A model generated the notes under the pieces. The model was not told where the DNA came from, ran no database searches, and saw only the letters and a program-made list of their open reading frames with translations. From Terebella lapidaria (lineage: Eukaryota; Annelida; Polychaeta; Terebellida; Terebellidae), in NCBI GenBank assembly GCA_949152475.1, contig OX424568.1:6051667-6115666 (forward strand): 64,000 nt of DNA, given 5' to 3'. The stretch's first letter is position 1. The number at the start of each line of letters is the position of its first letter. Positions 49,301-62,439 of the stretch are shown in pieces. A program made the position numbers and the translations under genes.

Positions 49301-52300
49301 TCCCGTGTTACAGTCAATAAATGTCCCTGTCCCCATTGTACACTTAACATCTCCAACATCGAAACAACACTGGCCGAACATTGCCGCATGCTGATCCGCT
49401 ATCTGTATTCACAATGCAAAGTAGTAGCTAGTTGGGAAAGGCTAAATTCACATCCGAACAGCCGAAAATAGAAAAACTTGGTTGGCATAGCAAACTCTTA
49501 CATGTACCTCTGTGTGTTACCATAACGTGTTATTGGCCAAAACAATGATGGAGGTAACAGAAATTAGCCACTGTAACTTTGAGTATTATTCGTCACTATG
49601 ATTGACTACTGTAATCAGTATGTTCGTATACATGTACATGTATAATGTAGTATTTGACTGTATTTGACATTGGACCGTACCACAGAAGTTATGCGAATCG
49701 GTGCTCCAAATAACTCGGTTGAACAGAGTCCAAAATCACCACTGCAATAACAAACAACAGCAGCCATGTTACTTGTGATTCAGCTTATGTATTGTACAAC
49801 ATTTTGTCAAGTACAGTAATCTGCTGCAAATTACATATCGTTGAAGCCACAAGCCCGCAAACATACTGCACATATTTAACATGATATAGTATATACGTTT
49901 TTATCAGATCAGACAAATTTACATGTGGATATGTATACAGGTTACCATGGTTACCTGGTGTCACGGACAGGTGGGAATATGTGAAGGGGAACTCCCGTCA
50001 GATTGGAAACAATCGTACTCCACTCCATCTAAAACAATAGAATGATAAGGTACTAGTTCAAGTTTGTGCAAAAAAGCTATCAGCACATGCTTTTCTATCA
50101 AAATTATCAAACTGAGGTCATACAAGTACATAGGGAACCCGGTATAAATATTATCAATAAACAAGTCCATGCAATTACATTGAATTAAAACAGGAATTAT
50201 CTGGGGCAAGCAAATCGATCTGTACATTATCTGGTCCATGAGAGTGTCATTTACATGTAAATCTGAATTCAGACAAATATAATGGATATTAGCAAGAAAA
50301 CTTGGTAATTTGACCAAGATAAAAGCTTCTATGTAGAACGTGTTGTAGCTTTCTGAAAACCTGTCTGAATATAGTGTGGTGTTACGACCTGGAACGGGTC
50401 ATAGATGCCCGTGGCGCTTGCACACGAGTAGTCCGTGGCGTACACCTCCCCGCCAGTCAGCTTCCACACCAGCCAAGTCTCGATACAACCAAACCGAACC
50501 TTCCTCTCCGCAATCCGCTTCCGCAGCTACAAGTACAAACCAAGTAAAATATCGGTGAGGTACATATGATACGGTGTACACTGTTGAACATAGTCAGTTC
50601 AGGTTAGCAGAGTCTCCAAATACATGCATATTGAAGGATTCTCCTATCTTAATTTTTTTCGGGGCCCCCAAGCCTTTTGAATTGGGAAATTTCATGCATG
50701 AAACTTCACATTTTGGAAGAGGAATATTTGTTTAAATCTTTCTCTCATACAGGTACTAAGTAATTTTGTTTACAAATTTGGGCTCTATGTATTAAGTCTT
50801 TGTCCTGCCATTTGTAACAGAATGCTTTACTTTGTGGGCATGATAGTTTTGGTGGCATAGGTGCTCAACTACTTGTAAAACAGGTCAGTTTGACATACGT
50901 AGCGGTTTTCGGTATAACATGATTCCACATCCATTAATAGCAGTTGCAAAACTCAGCACACATTATACACGGTCGGCATGGTTTTCTGTTCACAATACAT
51001 ATACTACAAAAATTAAATGAGAAACTAATTTACCTTCTCGTCATGATCGACCTGCCATTTCAAGCGAACAACAGCCTAGTGAGAGTAGAAAAGGGGATAC
51101 AATACATTGTATTATGGTTACAACAGGTACATTAAGCATGTTATAAAGTATCTGCTACCATCATAATATAAATGTATGTTGTCCTATCCCCATTATTTGT
51201 ACATATTACTCCTGTGTTAGAAAGATTAACACACATTGTTTCTAACACAACAGATCTATTGACAAATGTGTTTTCTGAAAGGGTATGTGTGTTTTTGTTA
51301 AAACCTCTAAATACAGTTCAACAAAAATATCAGAAAATTCTAAATGTATCAACAAAGTACAGATACGAAAAATAGACAAAAGAATGATTTACCAGTCCAG
51401 ATTTGAACTTGAGCACAGCAGCAGCCAAATAACGATTGGATCGAGTGAAGAAGTGGACAAAACGACCGCCCTTGTTCAGAAACTGTCAACAATAAACACA
51501 ATAGTAAACAACAATGTTAACAGAGCAACACAAGAAAGACATCGGAAACATACATTCTCGTCGCCAATTGCGTGGCCCCATGGTCAAAGGTAGGTATGCA
51601 TAGTATAAAAATAAAAGTTAATTTAAAACTTTTGATATTTATATATTCTGCGCCATACCAGTTGATATATATATATATGCGCAGTTTTCATCTTAAATGT
51701 TTATTATTTAGTCGATGTGGGTACGGTATTTTTGGCGGGGAAGGCCTGTGCACGGCGGCAACACGATATGACTATGCTACTGATTTTAGGCTACGATGAC
51801 TGATTGGCGTGACCTTGCGTCCATGTCAGTCGGATTGTTTTTATAGAATTTGCGTTCGTATCTTTCGGATATCGTGCACACATTTTGCATATTAATAAAG
51901 TGATTCATTTCCGATGACTTTTCTTAGCCCTCTGGCAATTTTTATTATTATTATTATTTATTTTTTTTTTTTTTTTTTGGATGTCTGGATGTGTGTGTGT
52001 ATATCGGTATATTAGTTATGAATATTTTTCTGGGGTGCACGATCTATCACTGTTGAAAGTTGGGTATGAATTGTTTATTATTATTACATGGTAGAACAGA
52101 CATGTTTGTCTACGGTGCATACCTCCACTGAATACACTATTGTTCTTATATATCACCCTGTACTCTATGTATTTCATGTATACATAGATGTATTTAAATT
52201 ACTTACTTACTTACTATACCGCTTTGTCATGCTTGTAGCATGAATTTCATGTAAATCCACATGCGTGCTGAAATCATGTAAATGTATTTTGACAGTAAGT

Positions 52301-53579
52301 GTTGTTAAAGGTGCACTATATGGGATTCGGCTTTTAGGGGATTTCCAAGATTTTTCTCCCGACGCTTCTATTTATAGAACAAAACATCCGATGACATTTT
52401 TGGCCTAGGATCTCTGCCGAGCCGACCTGGGCTGATCTGACAATTGGCTCGACAGAGATTCTGGGTCAAAAACGTAATCTGACCTTTTGTTCTATAAATA
52501 GAAGCGTCGGGAGAAAAATCTTGGAAATCCCCTAAAAGACGAATCCCATACAGCGCTCCTTTAAAATAGTAACTCACCCACAGGCTGTATGATCTGTTCC
52601 ACTGTTTGACGTAGTCACTAGCGCGCAAATCTTGCCATGTTATGAAGTTATGGAAAGGCATCGAGGTGTCTCTAAGCGGATGAAATAAAATGTATGAAAT
52701 GCTAATTCATATATTCTGTGCACGACTGGCAACAAATCAAACGGAAGAGAACTGGAAATAAAATTTGATACTAAATACACGTAAATCGATGAATAATTCA
52801 ACTTCCCAACAGATACTGAACAATATATAAAAAATTTTCACAAGTTGACTTGATGATGTGATGTGTCGATACTTACATATCCCATGTGATGAAGGTGTTC
52901 CTCTGTACTGTGATCCCCATACAAGACAAGGCACTCGCACTGATGTAGGCATCTGGAGAATATTACACTTTGAGAAGGCTGATTGTCTCCAATCTGGCAA
53001 GTTTAATTATTACCTATAAAATGTTTGTGCTATTGAAATGACACTAAACCATGTAAACTAAAGCATGGTTTCCAAAGATATACGTGTACATGTATGCACA
53101 TACAGTATGAAACAAATAAAGCACCATTTTGGAATTGAGTACGATTAATGTTAGATTATCTTCATACCTTTCAGGGCCTCTTTGATAACATCTTGCACTT
53201 TCATCCATAAAACTTCTGGATCCATTTCAACCCAGCCTGGCTTGGGGTGCAAAACGGACATCTGAAAGCAGAAAAATACACTCAATATATACCTATATAC
53301 TCATTCCTCAATGATCTATCAATTCAATTATGCCTATAAGTTATAACAAGTAATGTTTTATGTATTTACATTATGAATACAACTATTATAAATCTAGCCT
53401 CCAGATTCCTATTCACAAATGAACTTCATACTACAGTCAAATATACATTCATGTATCATTCTGCGTAAACCAACCTTTGCTGAGCCCGTGCCAATGACCT
53501 GGGCACTGTCATTATAAACATGGGCCCGAACCGTCGTTGTGCCAACATCAAGAGCCAGGACATAATTTTCCGAAGCCAT
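46263..53579 (-). CDS. GK5: glycerol kinase 5-type FGGY carbohydrate kinase, 16 exons
   Basis: FGGY-family sugar/polyol kinase, 517 aa (human GK5 is 529 aa). Exons, high to low: 53475-53579, 53168-53261, 52877-52952, 52578-52671, 51393-51482, 51034-51075, 50389-50526, 49955-50028, 49681-49741, 49276-49402, 48892-48996, 48636-48686, 48006-48049, 47463-47629, 46890-47023 and 46263-46414. All phases agree. The start [16 protein letters not shown] carries the first phosphate loop; the ATG sits in a good context (GACCATGG). [18 protein letters not shown], the [10 protein letters not shown] segment with the probable catalytic Asp261, [17 protein letters not shown] and [10 protein letters not shown] (ATP site) are all in family order. 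The C-terminus [12 protein letters not shown] matches the family's RSMNWY end. The substrate is presumed to be glycerol but is not shown. Intron 12 holds the assembly gap, and a MITE sits 14 bases past the exon 4 donor. Confidence 0.95.
48278..48477. other. assembly gap of 200 N
   Basis: Exactly 200 N between exons 12 and 13 of GK5. The 13 bases before the gap and the first 13 bases after it are the same (TATTTATACCGTA), so the flanking contigs may in fact overlap. Confidence 0.99.
52309..52560. mobile_element. TTAA-flanked MITE in GK5 intron 4
   Basis: 252 bp with inverted repeats of about 75 bases. The arms read AGG(T/A)GC(A/G)CT(A/G)TATGGGATTCG outside and AGAAGCGTCGGGAG-type sequence inside. 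Both sides carry TTAA (52305-52308 and 52561-52564), the target duplication of piggyBac and Kolobok elements. The arms are nearly identical, so the copy is young and its transcript would fold into a long hairpin. No coding capacity. Confidence 0.85.
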
Positions 53580-54591
53580 GGTCGTCAAAAATAATCAGAA
53601 CGAATGAATAGTGAGGTACTGATGTATTGAAGTGACAACGCACCATGTGTTGATTAGTATCAGTGTTGTTATGTTTCACTTTACCCTAGTCCAATCCATC
53701 ATAATTATTGATATCAGTCAACTTTCAGTTTCAAGCTGTAGGCCCCTACACGTGATTCAGGTGTAGATCTATGTCATATTTGATCTAATTGTGATATACA
53801 GTCAGCATTTTCTGTCAATCTTTCTTCATATGGAAACGTGTAAGTTATTATCCACTAGCCATACGTGATCCTCTCATACATCCAAGGTAATTCCAAGGGT
53901 CGACATGCCTGTCGTGCCACGTTTCATCTTCTGGTATTCTACCCGCTTGTGTGTTGCAAATAACAAATGATCGGTTCCGGCAGTTCATCCATGCTTGTGT
54001 TTTTCACAATTAGATCTAGAGTCAGTCTACGATTGTAACAAATAAAAGTTCTGCCTTCAACTTATATTTTATATCAGGATTTCAACAATTCGCTCAGTGA
54101 TATTGTACAACTGTTGAACAATGGTAAACATGAACAATCGTACTGCCGGCGTGATGCTTGAAAACACAAAATCCAAAGGTGTAGATACGACAGGAAGAGG
54201 TCACATGATCAGGGATGTCATGTGACCACACATGTATGTGGACGGCGGGCAAAACAAAATAGGCATTTCATATCAATGTATTTTACGCGTATTTTTACGG
54301 TTTAAACTTCGAATTGATGCTATAAGTTAATCCAGCACATGACAGCCGAAAGTCCGCATAAGAAGACAACCATTAATAGGCCTAGAAGTAAGGAATAGGC
54401 CTATTAGAAGTAAAACACCGTAAGTCACACGTCAGGTAGGCTAGCTTTGCTTTGATTCCCGCTTAACCAAGCAAGGTAGGTCCACTGTGGATCGGACGTT
54501 ATGATAAAACTGATAGGCCCTAACCAGGGATGCCTACTTACATCATGATGCTTCTGCATCTAGCCAAGCTGTCCAAGCTACCGTGTTGGCG
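53580..54591. other. intergenic region upstream of GK5
   Basis: Holds the GK5 promoter region on the minus strand. No TATA box or CpG-rich core is evident, and I see no other gene. The two genes on either side (GK5 and the PIP-box gene) are divergently transcribed, with start codons 2.1 kb apart. Confidence 0.4.
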
Positions 54592-55085
54592 CGCATATAA
54601 GGTCATGGCCTTACATATGGATTTACGCATTTTGGCAGGGTCATCAAAAAAAAAATCATTTATGAGGCCACGTGGCCTTGTATTCGAATATAAGGCCACC
54701 CCCAATATTCACGTATAAGGCCACCTAATTGTCAATCGCAAACGACCTTAATAAACTAGATCTGATGTGCTGCTAAAACATAGTAGGGTACAGTAAGTCG
54801 TACTGAAATACATATGTTTGTATATTAGCATGGTATGGCATAAATTGTTGTTTGCTATATATTGTGACGGTAACTATTTTGATTGCATAAAAATATATTT
54901 ATGCTAAACTGCACGTGCTGAGAATGTAAGTATCAATCTATTACCACCAATACAGCCAAATTTTGGTGATTCCAAAAACAAAAGTAAAATACATTTTGCA
55001 AAAAAAAAAAATTCGGATACAAGGCCATGGCCTTGTATTCGAATATAAGGCCACACACAGATATAAGGTCATGGCCTTATATGCG
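54592..55085. mobile_element. MITE with CGCATATAAGGYCATGRCC ends
   Basis: 494 bp. Inverted ends CGCATATAAGG(T/C)CATG(G/A)CCTTA. The words AAGGCCATGGCCTT and TTCGAATATAAGGCCAC recur several times near both ends, so each end alone can also fold. No coding capacity and no certain target duplication. Confidence 0.7.
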
Positions 55086-55130
55086 GGTCGATCTTTGCTA
55101 CTATACCAGAGATCGTAAACACGATGTTTT

Positions 55131-55526
55131 CATTTGGCACAAAATCATATTTTTTCTCCAAATTTCAGACTTCTATCTTGAAACCTGAAAAAGTTGGCAA
55201 TCTACCTCAATGTTGAATATTGGATCCAAATCAGATGACGGGAATTCAAGCAAATTTGGGGATTTCATGATACTCTTTCCGTAAATAGTAATTGAGGGAA
55301 GTTTTTGAGTTTGAGGAATCATACAGGTGTATTCTAATAGAATATCATTCTTACAAAGTACTGTGCAGTGCGAACATCGAACAAAATGCCAAATTCTGTT
55401 CAGACTCAAATTTCTTGTTTGAAATGAATTAATTTTACATAGGATTAGATTGCCAACTTGTTCAATTTTCAAGATAGAAATCTGAAATTTGGTGACAAAA
55501 CACGGTTTTATGCCAAATGGAAACAA
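55131..55526. repeat. inverted-repeat (hairpin) element
   Basis: The arms at about 55131-55203 and 55453-55526 are imperfect inverted copies sharing CATTTGGCA, CCAAATTTCAGA, TTCTATCTTGAAA and AAGTTGGCAATCTA. The loop is about 250 bp. It resembles the interior of the TA-flanked MITE at 43915-44549. Open frames within it have no family resemblance. Confidence 0.6.
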
Positions 55527-55725
55527 ACAAAATTTCAAATTGATCCGACCATCCTAAACGAAATTTTGGCCAAAAATCATATGAGGTTTTGTGTTGAACT
55601 TGACTTTAGGCTATGATTCAGGTTTGAGAACGACCGGGTAATATCCAGATCAACCTGCCAGTACAAGCCAGGAGCAGCCGCATTACATGTAGTTCCTAGT
55701 TCTTGGTCCCTAGTTCCCAGTCCCA

Positions 55726-57714
55726 ATGATGTCAAGACGAGGCGGTCGACGCCCGCAGCGAGTGGAGATACCGTGCGACACATGGGTCAACTGTGGCGCT
55801 GGTGTGAGTACAACGTCTCTTAACTGGTTGATCAGTGGGCATCCATCACGGATATTTATTTGTGTGAATAACACTGAGCTACTAAATATTCTAGGCCTGT
55901 TTGTCGATGGCCTATGTGTTATATAATAAATTGCAGCATTATACATTTCGTTGTATAATGATACTAAAGAGTAGAGGATTGCCCTATACTCTTTGATGAT
56001 ATTTATCAATATATAATTAGGCCTATATATAGGAATTCGTGTACTTCAAGAGTTATAGTGTTGATCAATTTCTGAAAGACATGCATATCCTGAAATTCAA
56101 TGGAATTCAGTGCATGAAATTCAACCAATACCAAACCAAAAGGAACACATAATTTACTCTCACCACCATTGCAGAGATCGAAGACAGCTGATCTGGCAGC
56201 GATGCTCAACCTGAAGAAACCACAGCCACGAAGTCCTCTTCTGGATATGCAGTTCTTGTCGCAGTCTGCTGAAACTAAATTAACCAAGCAAACAAAATTG
56301 AATGCCTTTTTCAAGAAGACATCCCCACGTGAGTGCTCAAGTCTCGTATTTCTATGTACATCGTCATAAGCATTTCAGTTGAAGATAAACATCGCAACAT
56401 AACATCTTCCATGACCCCAAGGGGTATCAAATGAAGACCACTGTCTCTTGCAACAAACGAAATTTCGAACCCAATTTGTAGCCTAGTGTGCGGATGTGAA
56501 GTAATATGCCACTTTGTTCTCTTTACTTCTCATACCAACCAGCCACAAGGAATGAACCAGTGACCTCACGAGAGAAATACCCACGGGAAGCCTCTGGTGA
56601 ATCTAACCTAAGAAGGATTAGAACATGCCATCGAGGTTCACTCGTCCAGTCCAAGAGAGATGACTGCAATCGATTAACTCAGAACATGGGCGGAGATTCA
56701 AGTGAAAGATCTCCAGAGTCTTCGGACAAATGTTCTACAGGAACTGGATTCACATTCAGCATACCACATATTCCAGAGGACACCAGAAGAGTCAGTCCAG
56801 AGAAGTTTGAAGTAAACTCCTCTAAGGCTGGCAAGAGAGAACACGTTGATACAATAGAGAGAAACCATCAAGCTCCCAGGCGAAAACGTCTAAAAGTTGA
56901 TTCCAATGAAAGAGAAGATGCGTTATGCAAAGACAGAACGCGTGGGAAAAGCAGTAATGACACCAGCTTGATGGAACTGGATCCCAACATATTTGGCTCA
57001 CCAGAGTATGATGTGACAGTCCTCAAAACCCCGGATTCCAATGGCAAGCGTCAGATGGAAAACAACGAAAAGCTCGCATCTGAATACATCCCCAAAAATA
57101 CTGATCAGTTGCCTCCCAGCAGTTCTCGCGTACATGTGGATGCATCATCCATCGACAGTTTTATTGATGACAAGCAGTCAAAATCCAAGTCGGGAAAAAC
57201 TCAGCACCTTTCGTCACAGGAAACAGAGAACACCTGTACTTTCACTCAACGAGTGCGAGAAAAACGCAAGTCCTTGCAGAAAGCTGTCAGCGAGTTTGAG
57301 GACGACTTGCATAATTTCGACCAGAACCTGTCCAGAAAACGATCTTCGTGTCTGACCGAGAACTCGCCATCGGATGAGGAGTCTCTAACGTTCGCTCTCA
57401 CTCCATCCCCCTCGTACCCGGACGGCGAATGGGACACTGTGTACACATTCCACGAGCATGGCCAACAAACAGGAAGGAATTCCCAACATGATGGGTCCCC
57501 CACAAGACGCCAGAACTGCAGCAATGAATGGGACGACATCAACTGTTCCTCCCCAGAGGACTATACGTTCCACGTGTCTCCAGGCCGAGAGAGGCGAGCG
57601 GACACCTGTCAGACACCTGCGGTCACGAGCGGAGTGTCCGAGGATGCCAGGCTGTCCCCAGGGTCTTGTGACGAATATTCTCAAGGCGACTATTCCCCAC
57701 TAACGTTCCACTGA
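55726..57714 (+). CDS. PIP-box-containing low-complexity protein (3 exons), tentatively AUNIP-like
   Basis: 467 aa from exons 55726-55803, 56175-56328 and 56543-57714, with matching phases. It starts MMSRRGGRRPQRVEIPCDTW. Exon 2 ends with QTKLNAFFKK, a perfect PCNA-interacting peptide (Q-x-x-L-x-x-F-F) preceded and followed by basic residues. The rest is hydrophilic, Ser/Glu/Lys-rich and probably disordered, with a basic patch RRKRLK that could be a nuclear import signal, and several SP/TP sites. This layout (short C-x-x-W segment, then a basic run, then a PIP-like motif, then a long disordered tail) recalls AUNIP, a DNA-end-resection factor, but the similarity is too short to name it. It is likely a nuclear DNA-replication or repair accessory protein. 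ATTAAA at 57804 and AATAAA at 58383 are candidate poly(A) signals. Confidence 0.75.
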
Positions 57715-59144
57715 CTGATACGATGTGACATCTACTTGTGCACATGTCATCATAACGTTTGTTCTCGTTTCGGTTTGATATACATGTACAATGAAACAAC
57801 GAAATTAAATGAATTGAAATCGAAAGGGGCATGAGCAAAAAAACTAATCGCCAGATGGTAGCACTGTTTTAGTGGTCATATGGCGTCATAACGTATTAAC
57901 GGTTTTTATTGTGACGATATCATGGTATTACTCCAAACATACGAAATTTTCGCTCTGAATGTCACGTGCATGGTCCACAACAGACGATATTCCTAAGTGA
58001 TTTGGCGCCAAAGTTACCGCTATTTTAATGCTGCCACCTATTCAATGAGCTTTGTACACACATCCATTGAAAGATTCAACTATCCCTCGTCTCTATACGG
58101 AAAGTTTGTACGAGAGTCATCAGAGAATATACCAGTAATCTCGCAAGATACACACCACAAATCTCAAAGCCTTTAAATATAATTGTTGAATAATTTCTAA
58201 GAGTGTAGATTATGTTTCAAAATGAAAATTCACATGTTAGGAACGACACTGACTTTCGCAGTAGTCTGATGGATTTCCAATACATGTATGTCGATGATCA
58301 CATTTATTTCATTCGGTATTTACAAATTTTGCAACTGTTGCAACAACATTTATTGCAACTGTATTTACATATTTAAATATTGAATAAACCTGTATCATGA
58401 ATTGTGTTGTGTACATCCATTCCATTTACATCGCTTTGCATCCTTGTCTTAAGTTCGTGCGACGTTCGACTCACTGGATTTGGTGTGAAGAATGAAGCAA
58501 TGACTTAATTAAAGTAAACGACAATTAAAAATACACGGCAAATCTGAAACTTACATGTTAAACCGTGTATTACATGGAATGTTAGAAGGTCGTCTATAGT
58601 TACACTGGAGACATTTCCATGTTGCAAGGGAGAAGGTGTCCTGGGTACCTCCCGTAGATTCATGGAACATTCACACTAGGGTTGGACATATAAAATCAAT
58701 TGCCCCGGAAAAAGTGACCTCAGACTAGGACAGAGACCCTCCTACACGTCCACACAGCGTCTAGAAAGCTTTGTACGTGGTTTCTCTTTCGGGACTTTGC
58801 AGATCTATATTATCAGAAACCCACGAGAAATAGTTTCTCGTGATATTCACTATACTACGCGTCACTGACCGTCTATAAAATTGGTATCCATTGCTACTCA
58901 GGAATTCCAGCACCATGTCGATGTATGTGTTCAATATTTATTGCCCTTGATAGATGTCAAGCTGTTCAAGGTAATTTATGGCTGTCGGTATTGATGGTTT
59001 AGCGTGGAACACTGATTTATTCCGCAATTGTGAATTCTCGTGCGATTGCAAATGAATAAAGCCAACGATATATCGAAATTATTTATGGTGAAGAAGAGGC
59101 AAAGGGAGAAAGGCGACTTGGTCTCAGAAGCTGGTCTACAAACG
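57715..59144. other. 3' UTR and flank of the PIP-box gene
   Basis: Contains ATTAAA at 57804-57809 and AATAAA at 58383-58388. No further gene or structured element is seen. Confidence 0.45.
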
Positions 59145-60494
59145 CAAGAGCGGATCCAGGATTTTTGAATAGGGGGGGTGCTAATCTCAACTGTACGTAA
59201 ACTTGAAATTATGTGAGCGAGCGTAGCGAGCAAAGCCTTATGCGGTCTGGGGGTTCGGGGGGCGCCGTAAGCCCCCCGAGAAATTTTTGGAATTTAGTGT
59301 CTCTGAGATGGTTTCTGAGGTATATTTTACAACTGTTCCTTGTGAAATCAATAAGTAGAATTTTACTTTAGAAGTCTGCTTAGTTCTGTTGTAAATGAAG
59401 GATAGATTTTCAAAGAAAGGAAGGTCTAATCGTCCTACCATTCTAAGGCTGTTCTAAGGTTCTTATGCACCAGACATGGTGATGATCAATCGTTTAATAA
59501 TAAAGATGATATATACTTATCTTCAAAGTTATAGGTGGATAGGTGGTAGCCTGCACGGCGTGGGGTCTGGGGCCCGCTCAAGGGCCCCAGAAGCCAGAGC
59601 TTTTTTCATGTTCTGTGGTTGATTCTGAGCTCTCTCTGGCTCTGATTGAGTATTTTTCATTCCACACATGCATATAAATTTTGCTGGTATTTAAATGTAT
59701 TTATCCCAAAACTATTCATTGCCACTTTACATATTATATGTCATAGAACTTAATTCTCTTTAAAGCTATTATCACTTTTAGAATTGACAAAATTTATTCA
59801 ATCTGCGATAGCTTTATTTTGTCTATAGAATGAGAAATCGTACAAATTCGGGTCTGAAAATGTGTATTATGTGCCCAAATTGAGTTTCCAAATCAAGATT
59901 CAAATTCGGGCGCATCAATTTTTTCCTCAAAGTGGCCCGCCATGTGGGCGAGTTCTATACACAGTCTGATGACGTCATTGGTATTTGCCTAGATACTGTG
60001 GTAACCGGCAATGTAGACAGGCTTATCATTCTCTATTCACTGTTTTCATGCAAGATTTTCTGAGTATCTGTTGTCGAACTGTGCATATTTCCTATATATT
60101 CCCGACTATCCCGAGATGTGCTTTCAAGTTTATGTTACAAACAAGAATGCTAAATTTGGCTGATTTTAAAATTGATTCCAATTTTAATGACACTCAATTG
60201 CATAATTATTGACCAACGAATGTTAGGCCTATGTAACGCTGTAATGCACCTTAACATATTTCTGAATCACAGATTTTTTTGTTGAAATTATATCCTGCCC
60301 CTCACCCCCCCCCCCCCCCACCCCCCCGGTCAAAAACATCAAACGAGGAAAATTACACTTATATTTCCTTACATGTAGGTGCATACTCACATTTCCTATA
60401 GCTTCTTGCTCTCGCTTTTTTCTTTTTTTTCTCTTTTTCACGGCCCAATAGGGGGGGGTGCGCGCCGGGTGCACCCCCCCTAAATCCGCCAGTG
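59145..60494. mobile_element. non-autonomous element with GCGGATCCAGG/GCGGATTTAGG ends
   Basis: 1350 bp. The left end is CAAGAGCGGATCCAGGATTT and the right end, read inward, is CACTGGCGGATTTAGGGGGG. Both are flanked by AAACG (59140-59144 and 60495-60499), a 5-bp target-site duplication. G-runs, and C-runs at 60306-60328, follow each end. The interior has no transposase. CAC-type ends with a 5-bp duplication suggest a Transib-like mobiliser (inference). Confidence 0.68.
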
Positions 60495-60499
60495 AAACG

Positions 60500-60557
60500 T
60501 GTAATAATGAGCTTGCAAGTTACTGATGTGAACGTGATCTACCTTTACTTTAAATGT

Positions 60558-60601
<44 letters not shown>

Positions 60602-62439
60602 GATACCCATATATTTCTAACAATTACTGGAGTATACAAGTAGCCTACGGTATAGTATCTGAAATTAGAAATCAGAGATATTACCTGTAAATTGCATATG
60701 AATAAACATTTTGATAGATATCTCCCTTACCCGAGAGCAATCAAGCATGAGAACAATTTGCGCAGACAGTGTACCACTCACAGACGATCCATCAGTCGTG
60801 TGCTGGCAGGCAATGCCGCAGATGGAGCCACTGCGATAACACCACCCCACGGAAGATAAGATACGGATGCATTGCCCGCTCTTCAATATAGCGAGCGTAT
60901 TGCCTGTTTGCGGAGTGTATTGCCTGCTCGCACGCTTGATCGGTGATGTGAATATTGCCCTACGCGTAAGAATAACCTCACAGATATATCGAAATTCTGT
61001 CGTCTAATAATTTTTGGCATATATCAAGATGATAAATTTTGTCTGATATCCTTTTGTGATCTCTCTCCTTTGCAATTGACAGACGGATGTACGCTTGTAA
61101 TTCTCAGCTGACATTGATTTCCATTTTATCTAATCGTAAAGAAGCTGAAAAAATATCTCGACTCCTAGACAGAAACAAACACAACGATTAATCGGTTCAT
61201 TTTCTTATGTGCTCGAGGCTTAAAGATACCTGTAACAAGTGAATGCACATGTATTTTATCGACTGCTACAGAGATATTTTGATGATAACACTAGAAAACC
61301 CACAATAAAACACTTTGAATAAAATCAAAGCCCGACCAATAATTGATCTACAATGCAACCATGCAGACCAGAGACAGAGTGTGGGTAAAATTTATACTAG
61401 TAGTTGTTTTCTGCTGTAATCTTCACAGAATCAGCAACTGCCGCACCAAGTGTCAATCAACCTGTACAACTTGGGAATTCATAATAAATTGACGCAATGG
61501 AAGGGGACACATAGGCCTACTGTAAAAGAAATGAGGTCAAGCAAAAGTGGCATCCAATAGTGGAAAATACAGACTGATTTGCATTATATCAATAGGACTA
61601 TGCTTGGCCAATGATCTGCAGCGGGAACACATTCTCCAAAAGCTGGGTGCTCCAACATTGAAGTAAATTACAGATGTAAGCGCGCACTGACGCCTTTATC
61701 TAATCACACCGTAGTGATACGAAAGCCGCGCCATTGACGGGATGGCGTTAGGATGTGGCCCAGACCACCTCAGTATTAAGTTTGCTTATGGTGGCAATAA
61801 TACAGGCTTTGAATGCATGGAACAAGGCTCGATCCTTTATCGTGTATCAATGGTGCACAGTTCACGATTCTCTGTCTCTTGAGTAACTAATCCGAATCTG
61901 GCATTGACTAGGATTCAGTATACATACTATTTATGTCATATTGAAGTTGTGCACAAGAGGGACCGGAGTTACAACGAGCATATAATATGGACGGAAAGAA
62001 ATTTTGAACTTTTCCTGTGAATAGTTGTGAATTGTATGGACAAAAGACAGCCCAAAGCCTGTGGTTGGTTCTCGAGAAAGACATGATGTCCAAGATCAGG
62101 TGGGTGATATCAAAATCCTGATGATTCGCAAGGGTGGATCTGTCTTGTGCGTCTTTATTTCATGATAAGTCTTCATAAATTTGTCAGTAAGTGAGTAGGC
62201 GTCAGTATGTCAATATATGTCTATCAGTATGTTACAGTGCAATAATCAAGTCCTTAATAACCTTAATTATCAAGAGTTCAACAGAGGGATGTACGATTTT
62301 TAGACTATAGAACTGGAGTGTGTGTAGATTTAGCTTCAAATGGTTAAAGTTGAAGTAAATGTGCACATGTACCCATATCCAACACAAGCGTTTGTGTAGG
62401 CCTACATTCATGCTGATAGGTCCCTCACACATACATTTC
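60500..62439. other. non-coding stretch with (TTG)n microsatellite
   Basis: No supportable gene. Contains the trinucleotide run at about 60558-60602 and otherwise unique AT-rich sequence. Confidence 0.4.
60558..60602. repeat. (TTG)n microsatellite
   Basis: About 15 TTG units. Confidence 0.9.
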
